Shown here: piece after piece, positions 9,083-17,437 of the stretch | Position numbering within the stretch: position 1 is the first letter of the stretch | Layout of the letters: each line of letters opens with the position of its first letter | From: Pseudomonas sp. Irchel 3A7 | GTDB lineage: Bacteria; Pseudomonadota; Gammaproteobacteria; Pseudomonadales; Pseudomonadaceae | NCBI RefSeq assembly: GCF_900187565.1 | Contig: NZ_FYED01000018.1 | Location: forward strand, 62,001-126,000 | DNA length: 64,000 nucleotides | Direction of reading: 5' to 3' | The notes under the pieces: model-generated | What the model was told of the DNA's origin: nothing | The model's database searches: none | Seen by the model: only the letters and a program-made list of their open reading frames with translations | Program-made: the position numbers and the translations under genes

Positions 9083-11404
9083 ATGGATATCAAGTTCACC
9101 AACCGGCTGTCTTACAAGCAAGCCCGGCTAACCGTGCTGGTCGGCTTTATTCTCGGCACGCTGCTCAGCCTGCTGCAAATAGGCATCGATTATGCCAGTG
9201 AAGACGCCTCCATCAACCGTGAAATCCTGTCTTTGCTGGAAATCAGCCACAACCCGGCCTCACGCATCGCCTATAACATCGACGCCGAGCTCGCGCAGGA
9301 ACTGACCCTGGGCCTGTTGCGTTCACCGGCGATCATCGGTGCGAAACTGACCGACAACAACGGCAACGTGCTGGCCAACGTCAAGCGCCCCGGCCAGCAA
9401 AGCGGCTATCGCGTGCTCAGCGACCTGCTGTTCGGCGCCGACCGGCAGTTCGAAGACCGCCTCTATCTGGACCATTTGCCAAGCGAATCCCTCGGCACGC
9501 TGCAACTGGACGTCGACACTTATTCATTCGGCTACCGGTTCCTGCGTCGCGCCGAAGTGACCCTGCTCAACGGCTTTGCCCGCAGCCTGATCCTGACCGG
9601 CCTGCTGCTGGCACTGTTCTATGTGATGCTGACCAAACCCTTGGTGCGGGTTATTCGCGAGCTCAGTGGCCGCGACTCGCGCAACGCTGAACCGACCGCT
9701 CTGGAATGTCCGGCCGGACACGCCAACGATGAGATCGGTGTGCTGGTGAAAGTCGCCAACCAGCAATTTGAAAATGTCGCCACCGAAATCCAGCAGCGAC
9801 GCAACGCAGAAAACCGCCTGACCGATTACCTCAGCCAACTGGAAAACATCGTTTCGGCGCGCACCGCCGAACTCAAGGCGATCAACGCCCGCCTCAGTCA
9901 ATCCAATCAGGAGCTGGAAGTCGCTCGCAGCACCGCCCTGGACATGGCCGAAGCGCGCTCGGTGTTCCTGGCCAACATGAGCCATGAAATTCGCACGCCG
10001 CTCAATGGTCTGCTGGGAATGATTGCGCTGTCCCTGGACGGTCCGCTGAACGCAGAGCAACAGCAACAACTGGCCATTGCCCATGACTCGGGCAAGGTGC
10101 TGGTGGAGTTGCTCAACGATATTCTCGATCTGTCGAAATTCGATGCCGGTCAACTCGAACTCGAACACATCCCGTTCGACCTGGGTTCGCTGATCGAAGA
10201 CACCGCCAACCTGCTGTCGCAGAACGCGGCGCCGGGTGTCGAACTGACCTGCCTGATCGATCCGCAGTTTCCGGCACTGGTGCTCGGCGATCCGACCCGG
10301 GTCCGGCAGATCGTCAGCAACCTGCTGTCCAATGCGCTCAAGTTCACCCGTTTCGGGCGGGTCGATGTGCGCCTTTCGACATTCGGTGATGGCGTCAGAA
10401 TCGAGGTCTGCGACACGGGCATCGGTATCCCCCAGGACGCCCAGGTCAAGATCTTCCAGCCTTTCACCCAGGCCGGTGCCGGGATTACCCGGCAATTCGG
10501 TGGTACCGGACTGGGCCTGGCCCTGACCTACAACCTTTGCGAAGCCATGCAAGGACGCCTGACCATCAGCTCGGAAGCGGGTTTCGGCAGCCAGTTCTGC
10601 GCGCAACTGCCACTGCCCCGCCACACCCGTTCCCTGGTCCCTCCGTCCTTGAAGGGCAAGGTCATCGCCATCACCGCCGCCAGCAGCGGCCTGGCCGAAC
10701 TGCTGGGCAGCGTATTGCCCGGTTGGGGGCTGGACTATCAGCAACGCGCCATCGACGACCCGTTGATCGGCCTGCATCCCGATATACTGATTACCGATTG
10801 CCCTGAATGCCTGTTCAACCTGCGCCCCACCTGCACCGCGCCGATTCTACTGGTGACTGCCTACGGCAGCTTCATGCCCAGCGAACAAGCCAACGCCCTC
10901 GCCCCCTTGCAGCAACAGGCACGCCCCTTGGCACGCAATGCGCTGCACCAGACCTTGCGCCGCGTCCTGCAACCGGAAATCGCCACCATCGATGACATCC
11001 GGATCGACACCCAATCGCCGCAACGTCGTGCACGAGTGCTGTTGGTCGAGGACAATCCGGTCAATCAACTGGTGGCCAAGGGCATGCTCGGCAAACTCGG
11101 GTGCGAGGTGATCGTCGCGGCCCATGGTGTCGAGGCACTGGATCATCTGGAAGACAGCGAATTCGATCTGGTGTTGATGGACTGCAACATGCCAGTGATG
11201 GACGGCTATGAAGCCAGTCGGCAAATCCGCCGCAGCGGACGCTGGCCGCAATTGCCCATCGTCGCCCTCACCGCCAACGCCATGTCCGAAGAACGCGAAC
11301 GTTGCCGTGCGGCGGGCATGAGCGACTACCTGGCCAAACCCTTTCGCCGGGAAGAGCTCGCCGCGCTGCTGGACGTCTGGATTCCCGTTACGACAGTGCC
11401 TTGA
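9083..11404 (+). CDS. sagS: Hybrid sensor histidine kinase SagS
   Basis: A membrane hybrid kinase of 773 residues. It has helix 1 (about 12-32), a short periplasmic sensor region, helix 2 (about 165-185), a HAMP-like linker, a coiled coil, HisKA with H301 in MSHEIRTPLNG, HATPase, a degenerate receiver-like segment (about 520-620) without a clear phospho-acceptor, and a true receiver with D700 in LMDCNMPVMDG. There is no HPt domain, so an external HPt is needed; in P. aeruginosa SagS acts through HptB and influences the switch to biofilm growth and drug tolerance. The identification rests on architecture and on the neighbouring ospR, gpx, msrB and alaA genes. A GTG at 9068 is an alternative start. 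Confidence 0.85.
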   Translation: MDIKFTNRLSYKQARLTVLVGFILGTLLSLLQIGIDYASEDASINREILSLLEISHNPASRIAYNIDAELAQELTLGLLRSPAIIGAKLTDNNGNVLANVKRPGQQSGYRVLSDLLFGADRQFEDRLYLDHLPSESLGTLQLDVDTYSFGYRFLRRAEVTLLNGFARSLILTGLLLALFYVMLTKPLVRVIRELSGRDSRNAEPTALECPAGHANDEIGVLVKVANQQFENVATEIQQRRNAENRLTDYLSQLENIVSARTAELKAINARLSQSNQELEVARSTALDMAEARSVFLANMSHEIRTPLNGLLGMIALSLDGPLNAEQQQQLAIAHDSGKVLVELLNDILDLSKFDAGQLELEHIPFDLGSLIEDTANLLSQNAAPGVELTCLIDPQFPALVLGDPTRVRQIVSNLLSNALKFTRFGRVDVRLSTFGDGVRIEVCDTGIGIPQDAQVKIFQPFTQAGAGITRQFGGTGLGLALTYNLCEAMQGRLTISSEAGFGSQFCAQLPLPRHTRSLVPPSLKGKVIAITAASSGLAELLGSVLPGWGLDYQQRAIDDPLIGLHPDILITDCPECLFNLRPTCTAPILLVTAYGSFMPSEQANALAPLQQQARPLARNALHQTLRRVLQPEIATIDDIRIDTQSPQRRARVLLVEDNPVNQLVAKGMLGKLGCEVIVAAHGVEALDHLEDSEFDLVLMDCNMPVMDGYEASRQIRRSGRWPQLPIVALTANAMSEERERCRAAGMSDYLAKPFRREELAALLDVWIPVTTVP

Positions 11405-11849
11405 TTTGCCCCAACAGGTGATCCAGTCCGTCGCGCAGCTCATTCAGGCGATCCAGATCCACCCCGCTGTCGCACAGTAGCCGCGCCTTCAACGGCCCGA
11501 CCTGATCGCGCAATGCCAGGCCGCTTGGCGACAGACTCAAGTGCACCTCACGCTCATCCCGGGCCGAACGCTGACGCTGGACCAATTGCAGTTGCTCAAG
11601 TCGCTTGAGCAAAGGTGTCAGCGTGCCGGAGTCCAGCGCCAGGCGCTCACCCAGAGCCTTCACGGTCGGTTGCTCCGGCGCTGACGCCTGCCATTCCCAC
11701 AACACCAGCATCGCCAGGTATTGCGGGTAGGTCAGGCCCAGTTGATCGAGCATCGGCTTGTAGGCCCGGATCACCGCCCGGGAAGCGGCGTACAGCTTGA
11801 AGCAGAGCTGGCTGTCGAGGTTCAGGGAATCGACGGACAAGGTGTTCAT
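11388..11849 (-). CDS. ospR: MarR/OhrR-type peroxide-sensing repressor OspR
   Basis: A winged-helix MarR-family regulator of 153 residues. The N-terminal reactive cysteine C16 lies in LDSQLCFKLY, and C126 near the C-terminus could form the intersubunit disulfide of two-cysteine OhrR proteins. The wing helix region reads LALDSGTLTPLLKRLE. The ATG at 11849 overlaps the stop of gpx (ATGA), so gpx and ospR form a unit. In P. aeruginosa OspR represses gpx and responds to peroxide, which fits this layout. The 3' end overlaps sagS by 17 bp on the opposite strand. Confidence 0.9.
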   Translation of the reverse strand: MNTLSVDSLNLDSQLCFKLYAASRAVIRAYKPMLDQLGLTYPQYLAMLVLWEWQASAPEQPTVKALGERLALDSGTLTPLLKRLEQLQLVQRQRSARDEREVHLSLSPSGLALRDQVGPLKARLLCDSGVDLDRLNELRDGLDHLLGQIKALS

Positions 11850-12331
11850 TTGAGCAGGGCTTCGATCTCGCGGCTCAGGTCCTGCGGCTTGGTCGCCGGG
11901 GCGAAACGCTTCACCAGCTGACCGTCCTTGCCGATCAGGAACTTGGTGAAGTTCCATTTGATGCCCTGGGAGCCAAGCACACCCGGTGCACGTTTTTTCA
12001 GTTGCACGAACAGCGGATGGGCACCGGCACCATTGACCTCGATCTTTTTGAACAGCGGGAAACTGACGCCGTAGTTCAACTCGCAGAACTCGCTGATCGC
12101 CCCTTCATTACCTGGCTCCTGCTTGCCGAATTGATTGCAGGGAAACCCCAGCACCACCAGGCCTTGATCCTTGTAGGTCTGCCACAGCTCTTCGAGACCT
12201 TTGTATTGAGGGGTGAAACCGCATTTGCTGGCGGTGTTGACCACCAATACGGCTTTACCGGCGAAATCCGCCAGGGTCTTTTGCTCGCCCTTGATGGTGG
12301 TGCACGGGATGTTTAGCAGCTTGTCGCTCAT
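11846..12331 (-). CDS. gpx: Glutathione peroxidase family peroxidase
   Basis: A cytosolic thiol peroxidase of 161 residues that reduces hydroperoxides, in bacteria often with thioredoxin. The catalytic residue is a cysteine, C37 in NTASKCGFTPQY, encoded by TGC, so it is not a selenoprotein. The glutamine motif FPCNQFGKQEPG and the WNFTKFLI tryptophan motif complete the active site. The ATG at 12331 starts MSDKLLN; upstream in-frame codons have no support. It is first in the gpx-ospR unit. Confidence 0.95.
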   Translation of the reverse strand: MSDKLLNIPCTTIKGEQKTLADFAGKAVLVVNTASKCGFTPQYKGLEELWQTYKDQGLVVLGFPCNQFGKQEPGNEGAISEFCELNYGVSFPLFKKIEVNGAGAHPLFVQLKKRAPGVLGSQGIKWNFTKFLIGKDGQLVKRFAPATKPQDLSREIEALLK

Positions 12332-12417
12332 GGTGAAGGCTCCGAATTCGAGGATATGCACCAAACATAGCGAGCAATTGAATTGTGTGCAATTTATATT
12401 ATCGGACGCCTCCTCAG

Positions 12418-12513
12418 TGTAGGAGCGAGCTCGCGATGATCGTCAACGATAACGCGGGGAGCCGGGTGCCCCGCGTTGGTCTCTATCCCATCGCGAGCAA
12501 GCTCGCTCCTACA
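12418..12513. repeat. REPIN: paired REP palindromes
   Basis: Two inverted REP-like arms, TGTAGGAGCGAGCTCGCGATG at the left and its diverged complement at 12489-12513, flank a spacer. The spacer itself carries a perfect 9-bp hairpin, AACGCGGGG/CCCCGCGTT (12451-12477). It lies between gpx and msrB. Confidence 0.85.
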
Positions 12514-12522
12514 GAGGGCGTG

Positions 12523-12918
12523 TTATCCGCGCGGTACCAGGTCCAGGCATACCGAGTTGATGCAGTAGCGCAGGCCGGTGGGCGGCGGGCCATCCGGGAA
12601 CACATGACCCAGATGCGCATCGCATTTGGCGCAGACCACTTCGGTGCGGATCATGCCGTGGCTGACGTCACGGATTTCAGTCATGGCACTGTCGCCAATC
12701 GGCGCATAGAAGCTCGGCCAGCCGCAGCCGGAATCAAATTTGGTCTTGGAATCGAACAGCGGCTCGTTACAGCAGATGCAGTGGTAGATGCCGTCGACCT
12801 TGCTGTCGTTGTATTTGCCGGAGAACGGGCGTTCGGTGCCCTTGAGCCGGCACACGTTGTATTGCTCGGGGTCGAGCATGGCTTTCCATTCTTCCAGGGT
12901 TTTTTCCAACTTTTCCAT
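12523..12918 (-). CDS. msrB: Peptide methionine-(R)-S-oxide reductase MsrB
   Basis: An enzyme of 131 residues that reduces the R-epimer of protein-bound methionine sulfoxide. Zinc ligands are C47/C50 (HCICC) and C96/C99 (CAKC). The catalytic C119 lies in GLRYCINS, and C65 in SGCGWPSF or C124 can resolve. The second ATG (12918) is chosen because GAGGTG lies at good spacing; an ATG at 12921 is possible. It belongs to the oxidative repair cluster with gpx and ospR and is divergent from alaA. Confidence 0.95.
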   Translation of the reverse strand: MEKLEKTLEEWKAMLDPEQYNVCRLKGTERPFSGKYNDSKVDGIYHCICCNEPLFDSKTKFDSGCGWPSFYAPIGDSAMTEIRDVSHGMIRTEVVCAKCDAHLGHVFPDGPPPTGLRYCINSVCLDLVPRG

Positions 12919-13144
12919 CATCACACCTCGGCGGCTGAAAAAGCCCGATCTGTACCTTTTCCACGGATCAGGCGGCACGTATGATTGCGCCTCGTCAAAC
13001 GCCAGTCTGGCAGCCAGACCACGCGCATTCAAACGGATTTATGAATGCTGCCTCTCAAGGCGTCAGGCCTGTGTGATTACGCAGGATTCCCAGTACGGTT
13101 GTTCACACGCCGCCTGGATCGTTCATTTTCGGGAACACATCGCC

Positions 13145-14356
13145 ATGCAGGTCAGCAAATCGAACAAGCTCGCCAACGTCTGCTACGACATTCGCGGCCC
13201 GGTGCTCAAGCACGCCAAACGCCTGGAAGAGGAAGGCCATCGCATCCTCAAGCTGAATATCGGCAACCCGGCGCCCTTTGGTTTCGAAGCACCGGATGAA
13301 ATCCTCCAGGACGTCATCCGCAACCTGCCGACCGCCCAGGGCTATAGCGACTCCAAAGGCCTGTTCAGCGCGCGCAAGGCCGTGATGCAGTACTACCAGC
13401 AAAAGCAGGTGGAAGGCGTCGGCATTGAAGACATCTACCTGGGTAACGGCGTTTCCGAGCTGATCGTGATGTCGATGCAGGCCCTTCTCAACAACGGCGA
13501 TGAAGTGCTGGTGCCGGCTCCGGACTACCCGTTGTGGACCGCGGCCGTGAGCCTGTCGGGTGGTAACCCGGTGCACTACCTGTGCGACGAACAGGCCAAC
13601 TGGTGGCCGGATCTGGCTGACATCAAGGCCAAGATCACCCCGAACACCAAGGCACTGGTGATCATCAACCCGAACAACCCGACCGGCGCGGTGTACTCGA
13701 AAGAAGTCCTGCTGGGCATGCTGGAACTGGCCCGCCAGCACAACCTGGTGGTGTTTTCCGACGAGATCTACGACAAGATCCTGTACGACGATGCCGTGCA
13801 CATCTGCACCGCCTCCCTGGCACCAGACCTGCTGTGCCTGACCTTCAACGGTCTGTCCAAGTCCTATCGCGTCGCCGGCTTCCGCTCCGGCTGGATCGCC
13901 ATTTCCGGTCCGAAGCACCACGCCCAGAGCTACATCGAGGGCATCGACATGCTGGCCAACATGCGCCTGTGTGCCAACGTGCCGAGCCAGCACGCGATCC
14001 AGACCGCGCTGGGTGGCTATCAGAGCATCAACGATCTGGTGCTGCCGCCAGGGCGCCTGCTGGAACAGCGCAACCGCACCTGGGAGCTGCTCAACGACAT
14101 TCCGGGTGTCAGCTGCGTCAAGCCGATGGGTGCGCTCTATGCGTTCCCGCGCATCGACCCGAAGGTCTGCCCGATCCACAACGACGAGAAATTCGTCCTC
14201 GACCTGTTGCTCTCCGAGAAGCTGCTGGTGGTGCAAGGCACGGCCTTCAACTGGCCATGGCCGGACCACTTCCGCGTCGTGACCCTGCCACGGGTCGATG
14301 ACCTGGACATGGCCATCGGCCGCATCGGCAACTTCCTCAAATCCTATCGCCAGTAA
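13145..14356 (+). CDS. alaA: Glutamate-pyruvate aminotransferase AlaA
   Basis: A PLP-dependent class I/II aminotransferase of 403 residues that makes alanine from pyruvate and glutamate (AlaA/YfbQ family). K239 in NGLSKSYRVAGFRSGW should bind PLP, and NPNNPTGAVYSKE and SDEIYDKI are typical family motifs. The ATG at 13145 begins MQVSKSNKL, the usual family start; sequence upstream in the same frame reads through msrB antisense and was excluded. The order msrB-alaA-htpX matches P. aeruginosa. Confidence 0.93.
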   Translation: MQVSKSNKLANVCYDIRGPVLKHAKRLEEEGHRILKLNIGNPAPFGFEAPDEILQDVIRNLPTAQGYSDSKGLFSARKAVMQYYQQKQVEGVGIEDIYLGNGVSELIVMSMQALLNNGDEVLVPAPDYPLWTAAVSLSGGNPVHYLCDEQANWWPDLADIKAKITPNTKALVIINPNNPTGAVYSKEVLLGMLELARQHNLVVFSDEIYDKILYDDAVHICTASLAPDLLCLTFNGLSKSYRVAGFRSGWIAISGPKHHAQSYIEGIDMLANMRLCANVPSQHAIQTALGGYQSINDLVLPPGRLLEQRNRTWELLNDIPGVSCVKPMGALYAFPRIDPKVCPIHNDEKFVLDLLLSEKLLVVQGTAFNWPWPDHFRVVTLPRVDDLDMAIGRIGNFLKSYRQ

Positions 14357-14364
14357 TGTGACCT

Positions 14365-14396
14365 CACCGTGCGACGCCCACACTCGTCGCACGGTG
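14365..14396 (+). terminator. Perfect 12-bp hairpin after alaA
   Basis: CACCGTGCGACG at 14365-14376 and its exact complement at 14385-14396 enclose an 8-base loop, 8 bp after the alaA stop. No T-tract follows, so it may stabilise the 3' end or support factor-dependent termination rather than act as a classical intrinsic terminator. Confidence 0.5.
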
Positions 14397-14598
14397 ATTC
14401 ATTCAGCAACACATGTTTGTACCTTGCGGACTCTCGCAGCCTCAGCCCCTGCCCCACCACACAGAAGCGTTTCTCGCCTAGTAACGGCGGGGTCTGCAAC
14501 ACCCATGGGTCCTACAAAGACTTCCCTGTTCAATATCAGAAATGCCCTGCAGGCAGCTAAGCTGTTGCCGTAGGACACAGTTTGAAATAGTCACCCGG

Positions 14599-14627
14599 TT
14601 GAATACCCCGGTGCAGCACCTTATATA
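14599..14627 (+). promoter_or_regulatory. Sigma-70-type promoter of htpX
   Basis: TTGAAT (14599-14604), a 17-bp spacer, and TATATA (14622-14627) lie about 45 bp before the htpX start. The match and spacing are good. Confidence 0.6.
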
Positions 14628-14672
14628 CCCCGCAGTACGCTACATCTTTAGCATAAGGAGATTTCTACAACC

Positions 14673-15563
14673 ATGATGCGCATCCTGCTGTTTTTGGCCA
14701 CTAACCTGGCGGTCGTGCTGATTGCCAGCATCACCCTGAGCCTTTTCGGCTTCAACGGGTTCATGGCGGCCAACGGGGTTGATCTCAACCTCAATCAGCT
14801 GCTGATTTTCTGTGCGGTCTTTGGTTTCGCCGGTTCCCTGTTCTCGCTGTTCATCTCCAAGTGGATGGCGAAGATGAGCACCAGCACCCAGATCATTACC
14901 CAGCCACGCACTCGTCACGAGCAATGGCTGTTGCAAACCGTCGAGCAACTGTCCCGGGAAGCCGGGATAAAGATGCCCGAAGTCGGGATTTTCCCGGCCT
15001 ACGAGGCAAACGCCTTCGCCACCGGCTGGAACAAGAACGACGCACTGGTCGCGGTCAGCCAGGGCTTGCTCGAGCGTTTCTCGCCGGATGAAGTGAAAGC
15101 CGTCCTGGCCCACGAAATCGGTCACGTGGCCAATGGCGACATGGTGACCCTGGCGCTGATACAGGGCGTGGTGAATACCTTCGTGATGTTCTTCGCACGG
15201 ATCATCGGCAACTTTGTCGACAAGGTGATCTTCAAGAACGAAGAAGGCCAGGGTATCGCCTACTACGTGGCGACCATCTTCGCCGAACTGGTCCTGGGTA
15301 TCCTGGCCAGCGCCATCGTGATGTGGTTCTCGCGCAAACGGGAATTCCGTGCCGACGAAGCCGGTGCAAACCTGGCCGGTACCGCCGCGATGATCGGCGC
15401 CCTGCAACGCCTTCGTGCGGAACAAGGCCTGCCTGTGCACATGCCTGACACCCTGAATGCCTTCGGCATCAACGGTGGCCTCAAACAGGGCTTCGCCCGT
15501 ATGTTCATGAGCCACCCGCCGCTGGAAGAGCGTATTGACGCGCTGGCCCGTCGTCGGGGCTGA
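14673..15563 (+). CDS. htpX: Membrane zinc protease HtpX
   Basis: An inner-membrane M48 metalloprotease of 296 residues that degrades misfolded membrane proteins alongside FtsH. Two N-terminal helices (about 4-24, 34-54) precede the HEIGH zinc motif at 147-151 (AVLAHEIGHVANGD), with two more helices (about 160-215) and a glutamate-containing FRADEAGANLAG motif after it. AAGGAG lies 12 bases before the ATG. A terminator follows directly. Confidence 0.96.
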   Translation: MMRILLFLATNLAVVLIASITLSLFGFNGFMAANGVDLNLNQLLIFCAVFGFAGSLFSLFISKWMAKMSTSTQIITQPRTRHEQWLLQTVEQLSREAGIKMPEVGIFPAYEANAFATGWNKNDALVAVSQGLLERFSPDEVKAVLAHEIGHVANGDMVTLALIQGVVNTFVMFFARIIGNFVDKVIFKNEEGQGIAYYVATIFAELVLGILASAIVMWFSRKREFRADEAGANLAGTAAMIGALQRLRAEQGLPVHMPDTLNAFGINGGLKQGFARMFMSHPPLEERIDALARRRG

Positions 15564-15585
15564 GTAATACCGAGGTAAACAAGAA

Positions 15586-15612
15586 GGCCCGCAGAGATGC
15601 GGGCCTTTTTTT
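15586..15612 (+). terminator. Rho-independent terminator of htpX
   Basis: The stem GGCCCGCA...TGCGGGCC is followed by seven T residues, 23 bp after the htpX stop. Confidence 0.9.
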
Positions 15613-15640
15613 GTCTGTTGATTGTTGGAGTGATCACTCT

Positions 15641-15727
15641 GGCCCCTTCGCGAGCAGGCTCGCTCCCACAGTGGTTATTTGTGATATGCAAATTTACTGT
15701 GGGAGCGAGCCTGCTCGCGAAGAGGCC
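15641..15727. repeat. REPIN: paired REP palindromes
   Basis: Near-perfect inverted arms run from GGCCCCTTCGCGAGCAGG at the left to CCTGCTCGCGAAGAGGCC at the right, with the GTGGGAGC motif facing inward. It lies between the convergent ends of htpX and tpm. Confidence 0.9.
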
Positions 15728-15744
15728 GGAACAATCAACAAAAA

Positions 15745-16401
15745 CTACCGGCTGGAAACCCTATAAACCCGCTCTTCAAGCCGGGTGACGCCCGCTTCCA
15801 GAAACTTCCCGCTCTCGCTCAGCACATCCTGATCCTCCAGGACTTTCAATGCCCACGAAGCCCCGAACAACCGCTGCACTTCATCATCAACCACGGCGAA
15901 CGGCGGGCCGGACATTTGATCCTGATCGTAGTCCAGCGTAATCAGCAGCCCTTGAGAACCCTTGGGCAGAATCCGATTCAAATGCACCGCATATTGCTCA
16001 CGCATCGCCGGTGGTAACGCAATCAACGCAGCGCGATCATAAAGCGCGGAACAATCAGCGACATCGCCAGGCGTCAAGGCAAAAAAATCCCCACACCACA
16101 GCTCGATGGAACCGGCCCGATAGACATTGAAAGGTCCTTGCTCACTGACAGCCGGGTCCAGTTGATGCTCACTGAAGAAATCCTCAACGGCCTTCTCCGA
16201 CAACTCGACACCCAGCACCTCATGCCCGCAGTGCGCCAGCCATAACAGATCCAGGCTCTTGCCGCACAACGGCACCAGCACCCGCGCACTGTCTTCCAGG
16301 TCCAGCTGTGGCCAGAACCGTTGCAGATAAGGGTTTACCTGCGGCAGGTGAAAGCCGATCTGATTCGACGCCCACTTCTTGTGCCAAAACTCCGGCTGCA
16401 T
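15745..16401 (-). CDS. tpm: Thiopurine S-methyltransferase
   Basis: A SAM-dependent methyltransferase of 218 residues (TPMT family). The bacterial enzymes methylate thiopurines and also selenium and tellurium compounds. Family features are WHKKWASNQIGFH at the N-terminus, the SAM loop VLVPLCGKSLDLLWL and the YDRAALIALP motif. The ATG at 16401 gives the typical length. It is divergent from the dioxygenase gene. Confidence 0.93.
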   Translation of the reverse strand: MQPEFWHKKWASNQIGFHLPQVNPYLQRFWPQLDLEDSARVLVPLCGKSLDLLWLAHCGHEVLGVELSEKAVEDFFSEHQLDPAVSEQGPFNVYRAGSIELWCGDFFALTPGDVADCSALYDRAALIALPPAMREQYAVHLNRILPKGSQGLLITLDYDQDQMSGPPFAVVDDEVQRLFGASWALKVLEDQDVLSESGKFLEAGVTRLEERVYRVSSR

Positions 16402-16504
16402 AAATAACCCCAAAAATTCGATCAAAACACCCTAAAACTTATATTAGATTTAGATCAATGATCTGACTGAAGATGGGGCCATCTTAACTCTCAGGAGCTC
16501 ATTC

Positions 16505-17272
16505 ATGTTCCCCAGCCTCTACATATCCCATGGCTCTCCCATGCTTGCCCTGGAACCTGGCGCCAGCGGCCCCGCCCTCGCTCGCCTGGCGGCGGACATG
16601 CCCAAGCCCAAAGCCATTGTGATTGTTTCTGCGCATTGGGAAAGTCATGAACTCCTGGTCAGCGCCAACCCCCGGCCTGAAACCTGGCACGACTTCGGTG
16701 GTTTCCCGAGGGCGCTGTTCGAAGTGCAATACCCGGCCCCCGGCGATCCCCCGCTGGCGGCGGAGGTTGTCGAACTGTTGAACGCAGCCGAGCTTCCCGC
16801 GCACATCGACAATCAGCGGCCGTTCGACCATGGCGTTTGGGTGCCCTTGTCATTGATGTATCCGCAGGCCGACATTCCGATTGTCCAGGTCTCCCTGCCC
16901 TCCCGTGGCGGGCCTGCCCTGCAAACCCGCGTCGGCCATGCCCTGGCCAGCCTGCGCGAACATGGCGTGCTGTTGATCGGCTCCGGCAGCATTACCCACA
17001 ACCTGCGGGAACTCGACTGGCATGCCGGCCCCGAGAGCGTCGAACCCTGGGCGCAGGTCTTTCGCGACTGGATGATCGAGAAACTTGAGGCCAATGACGA
17101 AGCGGCCTTGCATGATTATCGTCAACAGGCACCCAACGCCGTGCGTAACCATCCCAGCGATGAGCATCTGCTGCCACTGTACTTTGCCCGCAGCGCCGGG
17201 GGAGATTTCAGCGTTGCCCACAAAGGCTTCACCATGGGTGCACTGGGAATGGATATTTACCGCTTCGGCTGA
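16505..17272 (+). CDS. Class III extradiol (LigB-type) ring-cleavage dioxygenase, DODA-like
   Basis: A protein of 255 residues in the LigB/4,5-DOPA dioxygenase family (E. coli YgiD). The conserved start YISHGSPMLALE carries the first metal histidine. IVIVSAHWESHE and NQRPFDHGVWVPL supply more histidines, and GSGSITHNLREL is a family signature. A CAGGAGC ribosome binding site precedes the ATG. The natural substrate is unknown. It is transcribed away from tpm. Confidence 0.88.
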   Translation: MFPSLYISHGSPMLALEPGASGPALARLAADMPKPKAIVIVSAHWESHELLVSANPRPETWHDFGGFPRALFEVQYPAPGDPPLAAEVVELLNAAELPAHIDNQRPFDHGVWVPLSLMYPQADIPIVQVSLPSRGGPALQTRVGHALASLREHGVLLIGSGSITHNLRELDWHAGPESVEPWAQVFRDWMIEKLEANDEAALHDYRQQAPNAVRNHPSDEHLLPLYFARSAGGDFSVAHKGFTMGALGMDIYRFG

Positions 17273-17290
17273 GGGGAAATCGAGTCGCGT

Positions 17291-17356
17291 CCTTCGCGAG
17301 CAGGCTCGCTCCCACAATGGATGCGTGTCACTCACAAATCCCCTGCTCGCGAAGGG
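17291..17356. repeat. REPIN with a shortened second arm
   Basis: A full arm CCTTCGCGAGCAGGCTCGCT occupies 17291 onward. The complementary arm at 17342-17356 keeps only CCTGCTCGCGAAGGG and has lost the GTGGGAG part, so the pair is decayed. Confidence 0.8.
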
Positions 17357-17376
17357 CACACCGTCGATTGAGAGGC

Positions 17377-17408
17377 AAAAAAAATCCCCGAACCAGTCGG
17401 GGATTTTT
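17377..17408. terminator. Bidirectional terminator between the dioxygenase gene and deaD
   Basis: The stem ATCCCCGA/TCGGGGAT (17384-17391/17397-17404) is flanked by an A-run on the left and a T-run on the right. It can end both the plus-strand dioxygenase gene and minus-strand deaD. Confidence 0.9.
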
Positions 17409-17437
17409 CATATCCGATCAATCAGCCCGAAAGCGGA

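Larger units (their letters stand above)
14357..14672. other. Intergenic region between alaA and htpX
   Basis: The 316-bp gap contains a perfect 12-bp hairpin just after alaA and a sigma-70 promoter for htpX, both listed separately. No open frame with a ribosome binding site is convincing in between. Confidence 0.6.

Noticed and set aside
11846..12331. Selenocysteine in glutathione peroxidase
   Set aside because: The active-site codon is TGC for cysteine.
12788..13144. Upstream extension of alaA
   Set aside because: The in-frame sequence reads through msrB antisense; the family start is at 13145.
14582..14631. Sigma-32 promoter before htpX
   Set aside because: A TTGAAA and CCCC boxes exist, but the spacing (18 or more) is too long; the sigma-70 match is better.
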